54,969 nucleotides of DNA from the NCBI GenBank assembly GCA_026399515.1, contig JAPLQT010000081.1, positions 3,704-58,672 of the forward strand, read 5' to 3'. Shown here in pieces: positions 41,798 through 51,314 of this stretch. Origin of the DNA: Pseudomonadota bacterium. GTDB lineage: Bacteria; Pseudomonadota; Gammaproteobacteria; Burkholderiales; Rhodocyclaceae. The notes under the pieces were generated by a model. The model saw only the letters and a list, made by a program, of their open reading frames with translations. It did not search any database and was not told the origin of the DNA. The stretch's first letter is position 1, and the number at the start of each line of letters is the position of its first letter. The translations under genes and the position numbers were made by a program.

Positions 41798-42036
41798 ACA
41801 TTGTGCCTGCCCGAAGCCGAAACACTGCGAACCCGGCGCCAAGCCGGGGCGCACCATCGGGCCATCCGCTCGGTGCATCGGCGGTTAAAGTCGCCGGCCG
41901 GATTGCCGTTATACATAACAAGTGAGGGCGCGATCGTAGTATGGCGGTCGTTAGCCCTCACAAATCCACGACGGCTCACCGCACCCGGCTCCCTTGGTTA
42001 GAATGGGTGCAATCCCGCTCCCTTTATTAAGAACGC

Positions 42037-42939
42037 ATGACCGACGCCGAAAGAGAGTCGTTGCTCAGTCAATGGGCCAAGCTGCCCGGCAATTCCGAGC
42101 AGACCCAACGCGAAATAAGCGAACGGGTCCTAGCCATCCAGTCAGCCATTTCAGACTCGACGTCGCTGCGCAGTCGCGACATACGTGTTTCCATCCAGGG
42201 CTCCTACAGGAATCACACCAACGTCCGCCTCTACACGGATGTCGATATCAACGTCTGCCTGATGGACATATTCACTACCGACTACGAATTCGCGCAGAAA
42301 TATTCAGACAAGAAACTGGGAATCTCGGATGCTGCCTATACCCATCCCCGTTTCAAGAACGAACTCGAGGCCGCCCTGGTTTCCGCTTTCGGACGACCAA
42401 GCGTCAAGCGCAGGAACGCGGAATTCCGCATCGCTCAAAGCCATAGACGGATCGATGCGAATGTCGTCCCCTGCATCGAACACCGCCGCTATCGTTCGAA
42501 TGGCAGCTATTACAGCGGTACGACCGTACATCCTGACACTGGTGATGCTTTTGAGAGCTGGCCGGAACAACATTTTCAGAACAGCGTCGCCAAGAACAGC
42601 AAGACCGGCAAGAGATTCAACCAATTCGTGCGGATCATGAAGAGTCTATGCAATTACCTTGGGAGCCAAGGCTTCCCTCAGGCCATGGGGATCACGTCTT
42701 TCCTGAACGAATGCATGGTCTATAACACGCCGAACAATCTGCTGGCCACCGGCAAACTTTCGGGCGGCTTGCGGGAAACGCTCGCCTACCTCAGGCATGC
42801 GCTCGAAACCGACGAGCAAAGCCGCAAGTGGCTGGAGATCACCGAGATGAATTATCTTTTCCATTCGAGCCGGCCATGGACGCGCGAGTCGGCGCTAGAC
42901 TGGATTCTCGCCGCCTGGGATTGGCTGGAATACGAATAA
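42037..42939 (+). CDS. CD-NTase-like nucleotidyltransferase, orphan
   Basis: The 300-residue protein has the nucleotidyltransferase signature GSYRNHTNVRLYTDVDINV. The GS motif is near residue 54, the metal-binding D-x-D (DVD) near 67-69, and the third carboxylate is in RRIDANVVPCIEH near 140. A helical C-terminal half (FNQFVRIMKSLCNYLG onward) follows. This is the cGAS/DncV-like fold that makes cyclic oligonucleotide signals in CBASS defence, although related tRNA- or small-molecule nucleotidyltransferases cannot be excluded. No effector, E1/E2 or HORMA gene is adjacent. It lies alone between hemA (divergent) and a convergent lipoprotein gene. Confidence 0.8.
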   Translation: MTDAERESLLSQWAKLPGNSEQTQREISERVLAIQSAISDSTSLRSRDIRVSIQGSYRNHTNVRLYTDVDINVCLMDIFTTDYEFAQKYSDKKLGISDAAYTHPRFKNELEAALVSAFGRPSVKRRNAEFRIAQSHRRIDANVVPCIEHRRYRSNGSYYSGTTVHPDTGDAFESWPEQHFQNSVAKNSKTGKRFNQFVRIMKSLCNYLGSQGFPQAMGITSFLNECMVYNTPNNLLATGKLSGGLRETLAYLRHALETDEQSRKWLEITEMNYLFHSSRPWTRESALDWILAAWDWLEYE

Positions 42940-42984
42940 GCCTGATAAGAACCGGCTGCCCCCGGCTCGGGGATCAGGGCGTCG

Positions 42985-43731
42985 TCAACACAAAGGCAGC
43001 ACCTTGCCGTGTCCGAGTTGGCATCCGCCACCGTACAAGGCCTTGCATTCGCCGAATGAAGCGATCGGCGGGCACATGCTGTAATTGCCCGGGGGACTCC
43101 ACCAGCAATAATCTCCCCCGGAAACATATTTGTCGCAAACATCGCCCCGCGTCTTCTTGAAAATGGCTGCTATCGAGATCGTTCTCACCGGGATCGACGG
43201 CGCGCCTGTCATCACCGTGGGAGAATCGGCAACGACCGCCCCTGAAGGCAGCAAGGTGTAACTCGGATAGGCACCGGGGAAATTCGATTTCCGAGTCGTG
43301 GAAGAATTCTGCAACACGACTTCGTTGCCCGAGGGGGCATTGCCATTGCCAAGTTCGCATTGCTTCTCCATGGCCAGCAGATCCAGGGCTTCATACTCGC
43401 CTTTCAGGCGCGAAAATTCCGCGCCTTGCTCCTTGGTTCCACCCAGCATGAAGAGCGAGGGCCAAAACAGGCGGCTTCCCGCGGCAAGCCATCTGTCATG
43501 AGCGGCGGCATCGTCCAGACGACCGCCCAGTTGATTGATGCGCACATACAGCCGGCCGAGTTCCGCGTCGATCTGCTCACAGCTATAGGCCTGGAACTGC
43601 AGGGGCGAGACGTAGTTTGCCGCCAGCCCGCCTGAACCGCTGGCACAGCCGATCAGAGTTATCGGGACAATCACCGCAAGTGCGAAAATATTCCTCACGT
43701 TTGCAATCCTTGGATCAAAATATGAAGTCAT
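42985..43731 (-). CDS. Cysteine-rich lipoprotein of unknown function
   Basis: The 248-residue product has a lipoprotein signal with lipobox LIGC near residue 29. After it comes YSCEQIDAELGRLYVRINQL, a helical stretch seen in several small proteobacterial lipoproteins, and a C-terminal part rich in Cys, Gly and Trp (CDKYVSGGDYCWWSPPG, CKALYGGGCQLGHG) that may form disulphides. The start at 43731 is preceded by GAGG at short spacing; a longer frame from 43803 exists. I do not recognise a named family for the C-terminal part. Confidence 0.75.
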   Translation of the reverse strand: MTSYFDPRIANVRNIFALAVIVPITLIGCASGSGGLAANYVSPLQFQAYSCEQIDAELGRLYVRINQLGGRLDDAAAHDRWLAAGSRLFWPSLFMLGGTKEQGAEFSRLKGEYEALDLLAMEKQCELGNGNAPSGNEVVLQNSSTTRKSNFPGAYPSYTLLPSGAVVADSPTVMTGAPSIPVRTISIAAIFKKTRGDVCDKYVSGGDYCWWSPPGNYSMCPPIASFGECKALYGGGCQLGHGKVLPLC

Positions 43732-43801
43732 TACCTCATGAGTCCCGCAAGCTGTCAATACAGCCGGATTTGAATTCACGAGGAACTCGATGGAGGTTCT
43801 C

Positions 43802-44197
43802 ATGAAAACCCGGTACGCAGAGGTTATCGCTTATCTGACCAAGGATGGGTCAGAAATCAGGGAATTGATGCACCCGGGAACGGCCGACAACGGCAGCCAG
43901 AGCCTCGCCGAAGCCGTCGTCCAGCCCGGTCAAAAAACCTTCCTGCACCGCCATCGTGTGACCGAGGAGCTGTACCACGTCACCCGGGGTGAAGGACGAA
44001 TGACCATGGGAAGCGAGACTTTCGATATTGCGGCTGGGGATACCGTGAGAATCCCGCCTGATACGCCTCACTGCGTGGAAAACACCGGCGACGCCCTGCT
44101 CCGCATCCTGTGCTGTTGCTGCCCGGCCTACTCGCATGAGGACACCGAACTGCTGGGCCAACCCGGTTCCTCATTCGGGAACATGAAGGCATTGTAG
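43802..44197 (+). CDS. Cupin domain protein
   Basis: The 131-residue protein is a single cupin barrel with FLHRHRVTEELYHVTRGEGR (His, His, Glu metal ligands) and GDTVRIPPDTPHCVEN (fourth His), so a bound metal is likely. A perfect GGAGG lies 5 nt before ATG 43802, which rules out the in-frame ATG at 43790 that contains this ribosome site. The CCCC run after the barrel (ILCCCCPAYSH) is unusual. The substrate is unknown. Confidence 0.88.
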   Translation: MKTRYAEVIAYLTKDGSEIRELMHPGTADNGSQSLAEAVVQPGQKTFLHRHRVTEELYHVTRGEGRMTMGSETFDIAAGDTVRIPPDTPHCVENTGDALLRILCCCCPAYSHEDTELLGQPGSSFGNMKAL

Positions 44198-44244
44198 AAT
44201 GATGTCCATTCAACGCTGGTTTTGACTTTAAGAGAGGAAAGACT

Positions 44245-44502
44245 GTGCCCTATACGCCAGATCTGGTTCACGAACTGAACACCTTGATACGTTTCGATCT
44301 TGCGACCAATCAACAGGGAGTCAAGGTACACAAGACAGCGGATGCCGCTGTCATCGCCGCCACGCAACGCCTGCACGGCAAAGGTCTGCTGACGCTGGCC
44401 GACGGCGGTTATCTGACCAGCCTGGGGCGGGAAGCCGCGGAACACGCACACGCGGCCTTGAGCATACTCTCCACGGGATCCTTCCTCTCCGCGAAACTCT
44501 AA
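44245..44502 (+). CDS. TIGR02647 family protein
   Basis: The 85-residue protein matches the small TIGR02647 family over its whole length: YTPDLVHELNTLIRFDLATN, QQGVKVHKTADAAVIAATQR and LTLADGGYLTSLGREAAEHA. The start is GTG 44245 after AGAGGAAAG. The sequence looks like a small winged-helix or helical DNA-binding protein. Its role is not established. Confidence 0.88.
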   Translation: MPYTPDLVHELNTLIRFDLATNQQGVKVHKTADAAVIAATQRLHGKGLLTLADGGYLTSLGREAAEHAHAALSILSTGSFLSAKL

Positions 44503-44516
44503 GTCCCACGGACACT

Positions 44517-45329
44517 TCAAGGCGCCACGACGTCTTTTGCCTCGCCACTGACGATCCAGTTCTTCATGGCAAGGACAGTCTCTGCTTCGACCCCGATATA
44601 GCCGTGCTGCGAGAATGCCTTGCAGGGATCCCCTTGACCTTGATTGTTCGATTTGACCGTGATCAGCGGCGAGTGCGTTTTCCCAGCATGACGTTGTGCT
44701 TGCCAATAAGGGGTCCATGGACATGGGTCGGTTTCATGATGCACCCATAGCATCGGAATCTTGATTTCGTCGAATTCCAGCCCCGCCAGACCGGGGGAAT
44801 TCCTGGAAGAATTGAACAGCGAACTGGTGAAGATTACCTTGAGGTTTGCCTGGCCAAGGGCGCGTGCAGCGTAATACGCGGAAACGCTCCCTTCGCTCGT
44901 GCCGACGACGACCATCGACAAAGGCGCGTATTTTTTTACGATCTCCACGACCAATCCGCGGATATCCTCGGCATAGCGGGCGCCGGCGCGAAAGTTTCCC
45001 GTGAAGCCTCGCCACTCATCGGAAGGGGCGTCCACCGAAAAAACGATGGTTTCCGGATCCAGCCACATCTTCCTGCTGCGGACCAGGAAATTTCCCTTGA
45101 GTTCGTAGGACACGGCTGACTGGATTTTCATGATCCCGGGATGGCCGGGCATCAGGATGATCGCTCGTTTGAACGGCCGGTGCTGCTCGAAATGGGTGAC
45201 CAGCGCCGTTATGCTGCGATCGGCGAATGCGGCCGTAATCACCGATTCATTCACCACCGGGTCGTCCCCGGCTTGCGTCGGAGGCGACAGTAATGCAAGG
45301 ATGATCGGCAGGAGTGGCAGTTGTTTCAT
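44517..45329 (-). CDS. Secreted alpha/beta-hydrolase-like protein
   Basis: The 270-residue product has a signal peptide (MKQLPLLPIILALLSPPTQA). The hydrolase fold shows LMPGHPGI as oxyanion region, GTSEGSVSAYYAA with the nucleophile Ser near 155, IPMLWVHHETDPCPW with the acid residue and FSQHGYIGVEA with the His. The order fits a periplasmic esterase or acyl hydrolase. ATG 45329 was chosen for the signal peptide; an upstream in-frame start at 45413 would mask it. The substrate is unknown. Confidence 0.82.
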   Translation of the reverse strand: MKQLPLLPIILALLSPPTQAGDDPVVNESVITAAFADRSITALVTHFEQHRPFKRAIILMPGHPGIMKIQSAVSYELKGNFLVRSRKMWLDPETIVFSVDAPSDEWRGFTGNFRAGARYAEDIRGLVVEIVKKYAPLSMVVVGTSEGSVSAYYAARALGQANLKVIFTSSLFNSSRNSPGLAGLEFDEIKIPMLWVHHETDPCPWTPYWQAQRHAGKTHSPLITVKSNNQGQGDPCKAFSQHGYIGVEAETVLAMKNWIVSGEAKDVVAP

Positions 45330-45484
45330 CAGGGTCAAAATAAGCAGCGTTCCCCGCCATATTGCCACGAAGGTCCGCCGCTGTCTTTTCCGATGCCACG
45401 GCTGGAGGGCCATGTAGAATTAAAATCGTTGTTCGCTCGACGCTCGTAATCGAGCCGGTAATTTTTTACGAATCGAGGATCTTC

Positions 45485-46129
45485 ATGACTACTGCTGACA
45501 CATTGCCTGTCCATCAATTGCTGGGACTGTTCGACTCCCCCTATGTGCGTCGAGTCGCCATCACCATGACGCATTACGGCATACCCTTCGAACATGTCTC
45601 GCTGTCGGTGTTTCGCCATATGGATCAGATGCGCCCCCTCAATCCATTGTTCAAGGTGCCGATGCTCACCTTGCCTTCCGGCGAAAAACTCTATGAGAGC
45701 GCCTATCAGCTCGATTACCTCGACGAATGGGCCGAGCAGGCCGGGTTGCAAGCCCTGACGCCGCGCCACGGCGCGCAACGTCGTGAAGTGTTGCAAAAGG
45801 TGGCGCTCGCGACTATTGCCGTCGAGAAAGCGGTCGGACTCGCCTATGAACGCCGTCGCCCGTCCGCCTTGGTCTGGAATGAATGGGTGGAGCGTCTGCG
45901 CGAGCAGATGAAGGTGGCGCTCGATCAGCTCGAAGCGATGCTCAAAGGAGAGTACTTGGTCGGCTCGCGGATGAGCCAGGCGGACATCACCACGGTTGTT
46001 ACGCTGGGCTTCATCCGCTTTGTCCTGCCCGAGGAATGGCCGATTGCGCGCTATCCGGCGCTCGAGAACCTGGCTGCGCGACTCGAAGCCACGCCAGAGT
46101 TTCTGGCGGTTCCTATCGACAAGGAGTAA
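45485..46129 (+). CDS. Glutathione S-transferase family protein
   Basis: The 214-residue protein has the thioredoxin-like N-domain with FDSPYVRRVAITMTHYGIPF (Ser at the active-site position), NPLFKVPMLTLPSGEKLYES (cis-Pro and the E-S glutathione site) and an all-helical C-domain with GSRMSQADITTVVTLGF. GAGGA precedes ATG 45485. The protein probably conjugates or isomerises with glutathione in the cytoplasm. A Ser-type active site is typical of the zeta/theta-like bacterial enzymes. Confidence 0.9.
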   Translation: MTTADTLPVHQLLGLFDSPYVRRVAITMTHYGIPFEHVSLSVFRHMDQMRPLNPLFKVPMLTLPSGEKLYESAYQLDYLDEWAEQAGLQALTPRHGAQRREVLQKVALATIAVEKAVGLAYERRRPSALVWNEWVERLREQMKVALDQLEAMLKGEYLVGSRMSQADITTVVTLGFIRFVLPEEWPIARYPALENLAARLEATPEFLAVPIDKE

Positions 46130-46168
46130 GGCCACCGCGGTACCACACTGCGCCCACGGTCACCGGCG

Positions 46169-46813
46169 CTAGGGCGTCACCGATAGCGCAATCAGCAATT
46201 GCGCGGCGTAATAGGTGGTCAGCGTTACTGCCCGTGCCGCAAAGAACGGACGGCCGAAGCGGTCTATGGCCAGGGTCGCGTCGGAAATCACGAACAGGCC
46301 GGCTCCGACCGCCGCGGATAGGGCGGCGGGAGTTTCCAGGATGCTCCAGCGGCCGGACGCCTGACCGGCCATGGCCGCAATCACCAGGACATAGGCCTGC
46401 ACCGGCCCCCGCAAGGCCGACGGCAGCCTTTGCCAGAGACCGGCCACCACGGCGACACCGACCGCGAAGTAGGGCAGCCACCACATGAGGCCGGCGCCGA
46501 AGGCAACGTCACTGGAAAATGCCGCGATATAGCACAGGTGGCCGACCAGGAAGCTTGCCAGTCCGGCGATAAATCGATCCTTGGGCAGCATCAGGAACAC
46601 ATCGCCGGCTGTCGATAACAACAGGCCAGCCACCAGGATCAGAGGATAGGGATGGAGCAACGGCCGTGCCGCGGCCACGGCAACGCATAGAATCAGCAAA
46701 GTCGCCAGCGGCTTGAAGAGATACACCTGCCAACGACTGCTCTCCCCGAGGTAATGCGCGCGGATGGCCAGAATCGCCGCGAACATGGCGGCTGCAATCA
46801 AGCTCATCTTCAT
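46169..46813 (-). CDS. YhhN/TMEM86 family lysoplasmalogenase-like membrane protein
   Basis: The 214-residue protein has about eight hydrophobic helices with the family features YLFKPLATLLIL, LLLSTAGDVFLMLPKDRFIA and FVISDATLAIDRF. The two Asp residues are the presumed catalytic pair. TMEM86 relatives hydrolyse the vinyl-ether bond of lysoplasmalogens; bacterial activity has been shown for only a few. ATG 46813 follows GGAGG at good spacing, while the in-frame GTG at 46828 overlaps that site. Confidence 0.88.
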   Translation of the reverse strand: MKMSLIAAAMFAAILAIRAHYLGESSRWQVYLFKPLATLLILCVAVAAARPLLHPYPLILVAGLLLSTAGDVFLMLPKDRFIAGLASFLVGHLCYIAAFSSDVAFGAGLMWWLPYFAVGVAVVAGLWQRLPSALRGPVQAYVLVIAAMAGQASGRWSILETPAALSAAVGAGLFVISDATLAIDRFGRPFFAARAVTLTTYYAAQLLIALSVTP

Positions 46814-47022
46814 CACGCTGACCTCCACCGGACTCTAGTTTGACGTTACATTGTAATTGACCGGAAGCGTGTAGATTTCCCGTTGCAACCTGAGAGCGGG
46901 CGGAACTTGGTGTAAGGTGGCACGTTTCCAAAATATACTAGCGAAGAAGCTTTCGCTGAAACTTCGCTGGAGTACAAGATCAACCGTTGCCGCCGATGGA
47001 CGAATCATAGAAAGGATCCACG

Positions 47023-47988
47023 ATGCCACCGAGCACAGACTGGCGGGAAAATATCGCCGACGACGAAGAGACCCGTTTCGCCGGTTATGCCCGAGCCTTC
47101 GCCGAGGCTCAGCAGCGCAAGAGTCGAAAGTATGGTTCCGGTCGCGCGCTGCATCGCAAGCAGTTGGCGGCATTGCGCGCGCGATTCGAGGTCCTGGATG
47201 ATCTGCCGGACCACGCACGCCATGGCTTGTTCGCCACGCCCGGGAGCTTTCCCGCGTGGGTGCGGCTATCCAACGGCGGCGCCGACAAACTTGCTGATGC
47301 GCGTCCCGACATCCGCGGCTTCTCGTTCAAGGTGTTCGGCCCTTCGGGACCGGCGGCTCTGGGTGGAACCGCCGCTACCCAGGACTTCCTGTTGATCAAT
47401 CATGCGGCGTTTTCCTTTGCCACCGCGGACGAATTCGTCAATCTCGCGCTCGCGGCCATCGCCGGGCCGGCCAAGCTGCTGCGCTATCTCGCGGGGCGTT
47501 ACGGCCTATTCGGTGCGCTGCGGCAGATCAAGAAACTCGCCGGCACCGTGGGCAAGCCGTTTTCCGGTTATGCCACCGAACCCTTCTACAGCGCGGCGCC
47601 GTTTGCTTGCGGACCGTTCGCCGCGCGCGCGCGCCTGCAGCCAGCCAGTCTCGATAAGCGCCCTGAGGCACGCAACGACTGGGGAGGCGATTTTCACCAG
47701 CGAGTGGCGGGAGGGTCGCTGCAATTCGATTTTCAGTTGCAATTCTTCGTTGACGAAGCGCTCACGCCAATTGAGAATCCCACGGTGGACTGGCCGGAAG
47801 CCGTTGCGCCCTACCTCACCGTGGGTCGTCTGGTTGTGATGCAACAGGATATTGACCCGGCGTTTGCCCGCGAGGTCGAAACCGGTCGTTTCGACATATG
47901 GGGCGGCTTGGCGGCACACCGGCCGTTGGGCGAGATCATGCGGGCGCGCAAGGCCGCATATTTCGCCAGCCAGCAAGGACGTACCTAG
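47023..47988 (+). CDS. Catalase-related heme-protein family member
   Basis: The 321-residue protein has the catalase-like opening HARHGLFATPGSFPAWVRLS, then DIRGFSFKVFGP and DFLLINHAAF. It ends with HRPLGEIMRARKAAYFASQQ. It is much shorter than true catalases (about 480 residues). I do not see the canonical R-x3-Y heme-ligand motif, so activity as a catalase is doubtful. Related short proteins include minimal catalase-peroxidases and allene-oxide-synthase-like enzymes. It may use lipid or other peroxides. AAAGGA precedes the ATG. Confidence 0.8.
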   Translation: MPPSTDWRENIADDEETRFAGYARAFAEAQQRKSRKYGSGRALHRKQLAALRARFEVLDDLPDHARHGLFATPGSFPAWVRLSNGGADKLADARPDIRGFSFKVFGPSGPAALGGTAATQDFLLINHAAFSFATADEFVNLALAAIAGPAKLLRYLAGRYGLFGALRQIKKLAGTVGKPFSGYATEPFYSAAPFACGPFAARARLQPASLDKRPEARNDWGGDFHQRVAGGSLQFDFQLQFFVDEALTPIENPTVDWPEAVAPYLTVGRLVVMQQDIDPAFAREVETGRFDIWGGLAAHRPLGEIMRARKAAYFASQQGRT

Positions 47989-48030
47989 TCTTACTCCCCG
48001 CCCACAGGAGTCTACGAAATTTCTTGAACC

Positions 48031-50484
48031 ATGGCGAACGTGATACCACAGACAATAGGCACAATAGGCCGATTTGAAGTCAGGGACGAACTGGGTCGTG
48101 GGGCTCAGAGCATCGTATATCTTGGCTGGGACCCGCAACTCCACCGTGAGGTCGCCATCAAGACGCTCCACCTGGAGGCATCCGGCACCGAGGCAAAGGA
48201 ATTTCTCCTGGCCGAATCACGGGCTGTCAGCAAGCTTAAACACCCGAACATCGTATCGATCTTCGACGCCGGCGAACAAGATGGAGATCCCTACCTGGTC
48301 TTTGAATTGGTGGAGGGCGGCAACCTGGCGGGTTTCATCAAGAGAGCCGGCATTGTTCCCCCCGTTCAGGCGGCCACCATCATGTCGGCGGTGCTCGGCG
48401 CGATCGCCCAGGCCCACGCACAAGGTATCATCCACCGCGACTTGAAGCCCTCGAACATCCTGATGGATGCAAACGGGATTCCGAAAGTGATGGATTTCGG
48501 CATCGCCGTTCACGCGGATTCGTCAGCAAAGTTCAACGGCGGACTGACGGGCACGCCGGCTTTTATGACCCCTGAGTATGTTAGCGAAAACCTGGTCACG
48601 CCGCAGGGCGATATCTATGCCGCGGGCCTGGTCCTGTTGGAGATGTTGACCGGTCGCCGGGTATTCGAAGGTGACACGATGCAGGTCCTTTACAAGGTAG
48701 TGAATGAGAAGGTGGCACTGCCGCCGGGGACGAAGATCGATGAGCGTCTTGCCGATATCGCTCTGAAGGCAAGCGCCAAGAACCCCGAAGCACGCTACTC
48801 CTCGGCTGAACAAATGAAGCAGGCGCTTGATGACTATCTCAGCGCGGGAGCGGGAGGATCCGCCGACAGCGAAACCAAACAGGCCACGCTGGATTTCTTG
48901 CTGCGAAGGATGCGGCACAAGTCGGATTTTCCGGCCTTGTCGGATTCGGTCTCGGCAATCAACAGACTGACCAGCTCCGATATGGAGAACATCGATACCC
49001 TATCCACCACCATACTCAAGGACTTCGCGCTGACCAACAAGATTTTGCGCATGGTGAATTCGGCCCATTTCCGGCAAGCGGGGGCCGGCAGTATCAACAC
49101 CATCTCGCGAGCGGTTGTCGTGCTTGGGTTTGACGCGATTCGAAATATCGCCATCACCGTGCTGCTGTTCGAACATTTGCAGGATAAGGGAAACGCCCGC
49201 GAACTCAAGGAAAGTTTCCTGCGCGCCAACCTCGCCGGCCTGCTGGGCCGCGAAGCCGCCCAGCAGCTCAAGTCGCGTGCGACGGAAGAGAGCTTCATCT
49301 GCTCGATGTTCCATGGGCTTGGGGAATTGTTGGCGCAGTTTTATTTCCCGGAGGAATCCATCGAAGTCCAGAAGCTGATGCAGCAAAAGAAGCTGAGCAG
49401 CGAGATCGCCTCGTCCAGGGTTCTGGGACTGTCCTTCGAGGAGTTGGGGGTTGCGATTGCCAAAGCCTGGGGCTTCCCGTCGGGAATGGTGAACAGCATG
49501 CGACGGCTCCCCGCCAAGGTGCGCAAACCCGCAACCCACGATGACATGTTGCAGGTAGTTGCCGGTTTTTCGCATGAGCTGTGCGAGATCGTTTCCGGCG
49601 CCGGACCGGACGACTATCGCCAGGCGGCGAAAGACCTTACGGAACGCTTCAGTGCCAGCCTGCAGCTCTCTGAGAAACAGGTGAAGGGACTGCTGGAAAC
49701 CTCCCTGAAAGAGGTCAGTCAAATCGCCGGGGTTCTGCAAATCAATCTCAAGCAGAGCCCTCTGGCGCGCAGGGTGAAAGAATTGGCGGGAACCTCGGCG
49801 ACGCTTGCATCCAAGACCGACCTGGCCGACCAGACGCTACTGGACGACACGGTGCTGCTGGATCAGGCGACGGCCATACCGGTTAGGCCGGAACAGGCAC
49901 CGGCGGGGGAAAAGATGCTGGATCTCTCGCCCACGGAGGGCGAGCACATCGATGCGGTTCCCGACCACGCCCAGCAGGTGCTGACGGCGGGGATACAGGA
50001 CATCAGCAATTCGTTGATAGAGGACTTCCAGCTCAATGACGTATTGCGCATTACGCTTGAGACCATGTACCGCGCGATGGGCTTCCAGCGCGTGATCCTG
50101 TGCCTGCGGAACTCCAAGACCAACACCATGGTCGGACGATTTGGATTTGGCCAGGGGGCAACCGAGATAGCGAAGCAATTCAACTTCCCGCTGACCCAGG
50201 CCACCGACGTGTTCTTGCTGGCAATGACCAAACCGGTTGACCTGCTGATAAGCGACGTCGATGACCCCAAGATCGCCGACCGTATCCCGGCGTGGTACAG
50301 GGAGCGCATATTCGCCAAAACCTTTGCGCTATTCCCGCTGGTTATCAAGGAAAAGCCCGTTGGACTGATCTATTGCGAACGAGAGAAGGCAGGATCCATC
50401 GTCATCCCCGAAAAGGAACTGACGCTGCTCAAGACCCTGCGCAATCAGGCGCTGATCGCCATCAAGCAATCCACGCCTCGCTGA
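48031..50484 (+). CDS. Ser/Thr protein kinase - HDOD - GAF signalling protein
   Basis: The 817-residue protein has three domains. A PknB-type kinase (about 14-270) carries the glycine loop GRGAQSIVYLG, VAIKTL with the ATP Lys, the catalytic HRDLKPSNIL and DFGIAV, followed by GTPAFMTPE. An HDOD domain (about 295-500) opens FPALSDSVSAINRLTSSDME and continues with LTNKILRMVNSAHF. A C-terminal GAF domain (about 655-815) includes MGFQRVILCLRNSKTNTMVG and LFPLVIKEKPVGLIYCER. All kinase residues are present, so it should be active. No transmembrane segment is seen, so it is cytoplasmic. HDOD proteins often act in cell-cycle or stress signalling. Confidence 0.93.
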   Translation: MANVIPQTIGTIGRFEVRDELGRGAQSIVYLGWDPQLHREVAIKTLHLEASGTEAKEFLLAESRAVSKLKHPNIVSIFDAGEQDGDPYLVFELVEGGNLAGFIKRAGIVPPVQAATIMSAVLGAIAQAHAQGIIHRDLKPSNILMDANGIPKVMDFGIAVHADSSAKFNGGLTGTPAFMTPEYVSENLVTPQGDIYAAGLVLLEMLTGRRVFEGDTMQVLYKVVNEKVALPPGTKIDERLADIALKASAKNPEARYSSAEQMKQALDDYLSAGAGGSADSETKQATLDFLLRRMRHKSDFPALSDSVSAINRLTSSDMENIDTLSTTILKDFALTNKILRMVNSAHFRQAGAGSINTISRAVVVLGFDAIRNIAITVLLFEHLQDKGNARELKESFLRANLAGLLGREAAQQLKSRATEESFICSMFHGLGELLAQFYFPEESIEVQKLMQQKKLSSEIASSRVLGLSFEELGVAIAKAWGFPSGMVNSMRRLPAKVRKPATHDDMLQVVAGFSHELCEIVSGAGPDDYRQAAKDLTERFSASLQLSEKQVKGLLETSLKEVSQIAGVLQINLKQSPLARRVKELAGTSATLASKTDLADQTLLDDTVLLDQATAIPVRPEQAPAGEKMLDLSPTEGEHIDAVPDHAQQVLTAGIQDISNSLIEDFQLNDVLRITLETMYRAMGFQRVILCLRNSKTNTMVGRFGFGQGATEIAKQFNFPLTQATDVFLLAMTKPVDLLISDVDDPKIADRIPAWYRERIFAKTFALFPLVIKEKPVGLIYCEREKAGSIVIPEKELTLLKTLRNQALIAIKQSTPR

Positions 50485-50660
50485 CACCGCTTCCATCCGC
50501 GACGATCCTCGAATTCCTGAGGCATCGCTTGCCGGAAACCCGGCAGATACTGCCCTCCAGGACTTAAGTAACTAGCTATTCCCGCAAGATATCAGGTATT
50601 TACCGCCTGGCACGTCATTTGCGTAGGTCGAACTAAGAATCGACCCACTCAGGTGAAATT

Positions 50661-51113
50661 ATGCCGGCTGCCCTTTCCCCGACGCTAAGCTCGCAAATTC
50701 TGCAACCCGCCTTGATCAATACCAATGGCGGCAACAGAGGCGGAAGATCGACCGAAGCAAAAGGCGATACAACTCACGATTCGCTGCCGATCGAGAATCA
50801 AATTCCCCAAAGGGACACGATCACGCTGTCGATCGAGAAGGACATGCCGGCAAGCGCATATATTCCCGCCGCTCCATACGCGGAAATCTGGAAAGACGGC
50901 CGCAAAGTCGCGGAAATCGACAGTCGCGGAGAAGTCAGCGGCGGTGATGGCATGGTCGCGGCCCACCCGGCTCTCGGCACCGGTCTGGCCGCAGCGGCGC
51001 AACGGGCGGCAATCATCGCGCGCGCCATAGGCGGCGAAATAAGGGTCGCCGGAATGGTGACGGATGTCTCTACACTGGCGATGAAAGCAAGGTTGAGCGA
51101 AGCGTATAAATAG
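50661..51113 (+). CDS. Hypothetical protein
   Basis: The 150-residue product has no recognisable family. A polar, probably disordered N-terminal 55 residues (NTNGGNRGGRSTEAKGDTTH) precede a compact part with YAEIWKDGRKVAEIDSRGEV and an Ala-rich helix GTGLAAAAQRAAIIARAIGG. There is no signal peptide. The start follows AGGTGA. It stands alone after the kinase gene with a 176-bp gap. Confidence 0.6.
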   Translation: MPAALSPTLSSQILQPALINTNGGNRGGRSTEAKGDTTHDSLPIENQIPQRDTITLSIEKDMPASAYIPAAPYAEIWKDGRKVAEIDSRGEVSGGDGMVAAHPALGTGLAAAAQRAAIIARAIGGEIRVAGMVTDVSTLAMKARLSEAYK

Positions 51114-51166
51114 CGGCGGCCAGCTGGCTCGATGGCGCGATTTTATTGTTGACTAATTTTATCGCC

Positions 51167-51172
51167 TATAAT
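51167..51172 (+). promoter_or_regulatory. Candidate -10 box upstream of the DUF3135 gene
   Basis: A perfect TATAAT lies in an AT-rich patch (51140-51178) that stands out from the GC-rich surroundings. TTGACT is present but only 11 bp upstream, and no good -35 occurs at 16-18 bp. The leader of about 135 nt that would follow contains TCTCCT/AGGAGA and GGCGC/GCGCC inverted repeats. Confidence 0.35.
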
Positions 51173-51314
51173 TAAAATGGTCGTGTTGCCTTGGCCCACA
51201 GCGGATGAGCGAGGGATGTCTCCTGATGCTCCAGGAGATACGTCCGGCGGAATCCAAGGGTCAAAACCGAGTAAAAGCGGCGCCTGACGAAAGCGCCTCT
51301 GAGAGGGAGACACT

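Noticed and set aside
43790-43801. ATG 43790 as cupin start
   Set aside because: The ribosome site GGAGG lies inside this stretch and serves ATG 43802.
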